Source: Candidatus Sivonenia alaskensis PMM_0068 (lineage in GTDB: Bacteria; Cyanobacteriota; Cyanobacteriia; Gloeobacterales; PMM-0068). From it: 7,822 bases of DNA. This document shows, piece by piece, positions 4,891 to 7,822 of the stretch; positions within the stretch are counted from its first letter, which is position 1, and every line of letters starts with the position of its first letter. A model generated the notes under the pieces. It searched no databases and was not told the origin of the DNA. It was given only the letters and a program-made list of their open reading frames with translations. The translations under genes were made by a program, and so were the position numbers. The DNA lies in the NCBI GenBank assembly GCA_949127685.1, contig CASBPW010000176.1, forward strand, positions 1 to 7,822, read 5' to 3'.

Positions 4891-6723
4891 GTGATTAAGG
4901 GCATACGCGTGTTGCATACAACGGGGGCCGCAGCCTTAGTGGATAGCTTGCACCGTCAGGGCGTCCAACACATCTTTGGCTATCCTGGTGGAGCGATTCT
5001 TCCCATCTACGATGAAGTTTACAAGGCAGAAGCTGAAGGTAAACTCAAGCATTTTTTAACCCGACATGAGCAAGGGGCGGCTCACGCTGCGGATGGTTAT
5101 GCGCGGGCTACAGGCAGGGCAGGCGTCTGTATGGCGACTTCAGGGCCAGGGGCGACCAATCTGGTAACCGGGATTGCTACGGCCCATATGGATTCTGTTC
5201 CTATGGTGGTCGTAACCGGTCAAGTTTCACGCGCGGCCATTGGCTCTGATGCCTTCCAAGAAGCGGATATTTTTGGCATTACCCTCCCCATCGTCAAGCA
5301 TTCCTATGTAATCCGGGAAACTTCAGCCATTGCCCGAACGGTTTCTAGTGCCTTCCATATCGCCAGTACGGGCCGTCCCGGACCTGTCTTGATCGATGTG
5401 CCCAAGGATGTTGGGCAGGAGAGCTTTGACTACAACCCAGAGCCTCCCAAAATCAGAATTGATGGCTACCGCCCCACCACAAAGGGTAATCCCAGACAGA
5501 TTCAAGCCGCTTTGGTCCTCTTGGAGCAAGCAGAAAAACCCCTGCTCTACGTAGGCGGAGGTGCGATTACTTCTGGAGCCTTTGCTGAGATTCGCCAATT
5601 GGCAGAACTCCTCCATCTTCCGGTGACGACTACTTTGATGGGTAAAGGGTCTTTCCCGGAGAATCATCCTCTCTCCGTCGGGATGTTGGGCATGCACGGG
5701 ACAGCTTATGCAAATTTCGCGGTTACTGAATGTGACCTCTTGATCGCGGTGGGCGCTCGTTTCGATGACCGGGTGACGGGTAAACTCGATACTTTTGCCA
5801 GCGGAGCTAAGGTCATCCATATTGATATTGACCCGGCTGAAGTAGGAAAGAACCGAGGTCCTGAGGTCCCGATTGTTGGGGACGTGAAGACCGTTTTACA
5901 AGAACTCTTGGAGCGCTTAGCTGCCCGCAACGGACATTCAAAAGGTTCTACTTCCTTAACCGCCCCTTGGCTCAAACGGATAGACCAGTGGAAACAGGAC
6001 TATCCTCTCCATGTCCCCCATGATGGCGTACGTCTCTATCCCCAGGAAGTGATTGTCGCTTTCCGTGACCAGGCTCCCAATGCTTACTACACGACGGATG
6101 TAGGTCAGCATCAGATGTGGGCTGCCCAATTTTTACGCAATGGCAACCGCCAATGGATCTCCTCTGCGGGCCTAGGCACGATGGGTTTTGGTTATCCTGC
6201 GGCGATTGGGGTCCAGGTTGCATTGCCTGAGGAACAGGTAGTCTGTATAGCTGGAGATGCCAGCGTCCAGATGAATATTCAGGAAATTGGCACGGCGGTG
6301 CAGTACCATCTGCCCGTTAAGTGCGCCATTATCAACAACGGCTGGCAGGGGATGGTCCGTCAGTGGCAGCAAGCTTTCTACGAAGAGCGCTACTCTAATT
6401 CAGACATGGCTCCCTCGATGCCCGATTTCGTCAAAATTGCTGAGGCTTATGGCGCTAAAGGTGTAGTTATAGATCATCCTGACCAGCTCCAGGAAGCGGT
6501 GAAGGATATTTTGGCCCATGATGGCCCTGTAGTGGCGGATTTTCAAGTAGTTCGCGATGAAAATTGTTACCCGATGGTCCCGCCCAATTCCTCCAATGCT
6601 CAAATGGTTGGTTTACCCGAACGGCCAATGACAGACCGGATTGAACTGGTCTATTGTCCCAACTGTGGGGCTAAAAATCCTTCTTTGAACCATTTCTGTC
6701 CTGAATGCGGCACGAAGCTCTAG
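4891..6723 (+). CDS. ilvB: Acetolactate synthase large (catalytic) subunit with C-terminal zinc ribbon
   Basis: A 610-residue thiamine-diphosphate enzyme. It joins pyruvate to pyruvate (valine, leucine) or to 2-oxobutyrate (isoleucine) and is usually regulated by the small subunit IlvN, which is not in this window. Domain order: Pyr domain (about 9-175) with FGYPGGAILP and the catalytic glutamate E60 in RHEQGAAHAADGYARATG; central FAD-binding domain (about 195-345) with GARFDDRVTGK; PP domain (about 380-560) with the Mg-ThDP motif from G455-D456 to N482-N483, then RQWQQAFYEERYS. Residues 586-610 are an extra four-cysteine ribbon (C589, C592, C603, C606). The start is GTG 4891, the first start codon after an in-frame TAG at 4876-4878; a second GTG lies at 4909. 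No Shine-Dalgarno is visible. It is followed after 41 bp by a co-oriented glycosyltransferase gene. The enzyme assignment is secure; the role of the ribbon is not known to me. Confidence 0.97.
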   Translation: MIKGIRVLHTTGAAALVDSLHRQGVQHIFGYPGGAILPIYDEVYKAEAEGKLKHFLTRHEQGAAHAADGYARATGRAGVCMATSGPGATNLVTGIATAHMDSVPMVVVTGQVSRAAIGSDAFQEADIFGITLPIVKHSYVIRETSAIARTVSSAFHIASTGRPGPVLIDVPKDVGQESFDYNPEPPKIRIDGYRPTTKGNPRQIQAALVLLEQAEKPLLYVGGGAITSGAFAEIRQLAELLHLPVTTTLMGKGSFPENHPLSVGMLGMHGTAYANFAVTECDLLIAVGARFDDRVTGKLDTFASGAKVIHIDIDPAEVGKNRGPEVPIVGDVKTVLQELLERLAARNGHSKGSTSLTAPWLKRIDQWKQDYPLHVPHDGVRLYPQEVIVAFRDQAPNAYYTTDVGQHQMWAAQFLRNGNRQWISSAGLGTMGFGYPAAIGVQVALPEEQVVCIAGDASVQMNIQEIGTAVQYHLPVKCAIINNGWQGMVRQWQQAFYEERYSNSDMAPSMPDFVKIAEAYGAKGVVIDHPDQLQEAVKDILAHDGPVVADFQVVRDENCYPMVPPNSSNAQMVGLPERPMTDRIELVYCPNCGAKNPSLNHFCPECGTKL

Positions 6724-6764
6724 CTGGGGTCCTCCCAGAAATGGAGCTGCGTGGAAACTAAGAT

Positions 6765-7822
6765 ATGAAGGTAGCCATTGTTCACGAATATCTGATTCAG
6801 CAAGGTGGATCAGAGAACTGTGTTGAGGCCCTTTTAGAAATTTTTCCAGACGCTCCCATCTTTAGTTGTTTCTATAGCCCAGAGACTATGCCTGAGCGTT
6901 GGCAGAAGAGGGATATTCGTACTTCTTTTCTGCAAAATCTTCCTTTAGGCAAGAAGAATTATCAAAAACGTCTGCAGTACTTTTTGCCGCTGATGCCTTT
7001 GGCTTATGAACAGTTTGACCTCAGGGATTTTGATTTAATCCTCTCCAGTTGCCATGCTTATGCCAAAGGAGTGCTTACCAGTGTGGATAGCCTACACATC
7101 AGCTATATTCACACGCCCGTCCGTTATCTATGGGATTTGAATCAAGAATATCTGGCCAGCTATAAACCAGGTTCCTGGCAAGCCAAATTAGCTCCGGTTG
7201 CCCAGCATTATCTGAGAAACTGGGATTTTCAGGCGGCTCAACGACCGGATTACTTAGTGGCTAATAGTAATCATGTACAGCGTCGTATTGAAAAGTTCTA
7301 TCGTCGTAACGCAACTACGATCTATCCTCCAGTCGATGTCGATTATTTTTCCCCAACTGCTTCTCCAACAGAAGATTACTATCTGCTGGCAGGTCGTCTA
7401 GTTGGTTATAAGCGCGTAGACCTTGCCATTCAAGCTTTTAATCAACTGGGTTTGAAATTACGGGTTGTTGGTGAAGGCCCTGAACTGCAAGAACTAAAAT
7501 CTATAGCTAAGTCTAATATCACTTTTTCTCCTCATCTTTCTCGTCAGGAACTCAAAGATTGTTTTGCCAACTGTCGCGCTTTAATCTTTCCTGGTGAAGA
7601 AGATTTTGGCATCGTACCTTTGGAGGTGCAATCCTGCGGTAGACCTGTGATTGCCTATGGCAGAGGAGGCGCTTTAGAAACGGTAGTGAAAGAAAAAACA
7701 GGTCTTTTCTTTAAAGAACAGACGGTAGAAGCCTTGATGAATGCTGTAAAAGAATGTGAGAATCAGACATGGGATAGTACTATTATCTGTAGCCACGCTC
7801 AACAATTTTCCCGAACACGCTA
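6765..7822 (+). CDS. Family 4 glycosyltransferase, GT-B fold (3' end outside window)
   Basis: Open reading frame from ATG 6765 to the window edge, 352 complete codons plus TA. It has the GT-B layout: acceptor domain with MKVAIVHEYL (1-10), a GGSEN variant of the usual GGAE motif (14-18), IRTSFLQNLP (51-60), SSCHAYAKGV (94-103) and IHTPVRYLWD (115-124); donor domain with ATTIYPPVDVD (183-193), LLAGRLVGYKRVD (207-219; K216, R217), and the family 4 EX7E motif with E279 and E287 in EEDFGIVPLE, followed by CGRPVIAYGRGGALETV. Enzymes of this type transfer a sugar from a nucleotide donor at the cytoplasmic face of the membrane during lipopolysaccharide, O-antigen or exopolysaccharide assembly; the sugars cannot be predicted. 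The gap after ilvB is 41 bp with only a weak purine run before the ATG, so co-transcription with ilvB is possible. Relatives I recall are about 370 residues, so only a short tail is missing. GC content by eye is below that of ilvB. Confidence 0.92.
   Translation, partial: MKVAIVHEYLIQQGGSENCVEALLEIFPDAPIFSCFYSPETMPERWQKRDIRTSFLQNLPLGKKNYQKRLQYFLPLMPLAYEQFDLRDFDLILSSCHAYAKGVLTSVDSLHISYIHTPVRYLWDLNQEYLASYKPGSWQAKLAPVAQHYLRNWDFQAAQRPDYLVANSNHVQRRIEKFYRRNATTIYPPVDVDYFSPTASPTEDYYLLAGRLVGYKRVDLAIQAFNQLGLKLRVVGEGPELQELKSIAKSNITFSPHLSRQELKDCFANCRALIFPGEEDFGIVPLEVQSCGRPVIAYGRGGALETVVKEKTGLFFKEQTVEALMNAVKECENQTWDSTIICSHAQQFSRTR

Noticed and set aside
5323..6223. Several minus-strand frames opposite ilvB
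   Set aside because: They are antisense to conserved ThDP-enzyme codons, show no recognisable domain, and overlap one another as expected for shadow frames.
6724..6738. CTGGG-GTCCT-CCCAG inverted repeat after ilvB as a terminator
   Set aside because: The stem is only 5 bp with no following T-run, so it is too weak to call; it does not rule out read-through into the glycosyltransferase.
1..7822. Mobile element, CRISPR array, tRNA/rRNA gene, toxin-antitoxin or defence system
   Set aside because: All space is accounted for by recognisable or family-level housekeeping and glycan genes; no transposase, regularly spaced repeats, cloverleaf or defence motif was found on either strand.

Overview
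The window reads as a chromosomal segment of a cyanobacterium of moderate GC content. The main evidence is the threonine synthase with an N-terminal four-cysteine ribbon, the IlvB type, the CtpA-like S41 protease and the ALETV-type family 4 glycosyltransferase, all of which look cyanobacterial to me from memory; no database search was possible. I do not assign a genus. No full HIP1 octamer (GCGATCGC) was noticed by eye. Coding density is very high, and no stretch over 100 bases lacks a gene.

Layout. On the minus strand, thrC (threonine synthase, 3' end outside the window) occupies 910 to 1. Upstream of it, also on the minus strand, is a multi-pass O-antigen ligase/Wzy-family membrane protein (2293-983). 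A perfect 10-bp inverted repeat sits across the ligase stop codon, between the two genes. Going right, cobU (2330-2869, plus) diverges from the ligase gene with a 36-bp gap. It runs tail to tail, with a 10-bp overlap, into an AT-richer NAD-dependent epimerase-like gene (3789-2860, minus). That gene is divergent, over about 30 bp, from a secreted S41 protease (3820-4797, plus, TTG start). Then come ilvB (4891-6723, plus, GTG start) and a family 4 glycosyltransferase (6765 to the window end, plus, 3' truncated).

How the genes work together. There is no single pathway. ThrC makes threonine, which after deamination supplies 2-oxobutyrate, a substrate of IlvB in isoleucine synthesis, so the two ends of the window are metabolically linked. 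CobU acts in cobalamin nucleotide-loop assembly or salvage. The ligase, the glycosyltransferase and possibly the epimerase belong to surface polysaccharide or sugar metabolism but are scattered, not clustered. The S41 protease probably acts in the periplasm or thylakoid lumen.

Most notable points: the S41 protease keeps its Ser-Lys dyad but has no room for the PDZ domain usual in CtpA proteins; IlvB ends in a four-cysteine zinc ribbon; and the ilvB upstream region holds an exact GTA-N8-TAC match (NtcA consensus) overlapping a plausible core promoter. I saw no mobile element, CRISPR array, tRNA, rRNA, toxin-antitoxin pair or defence system.
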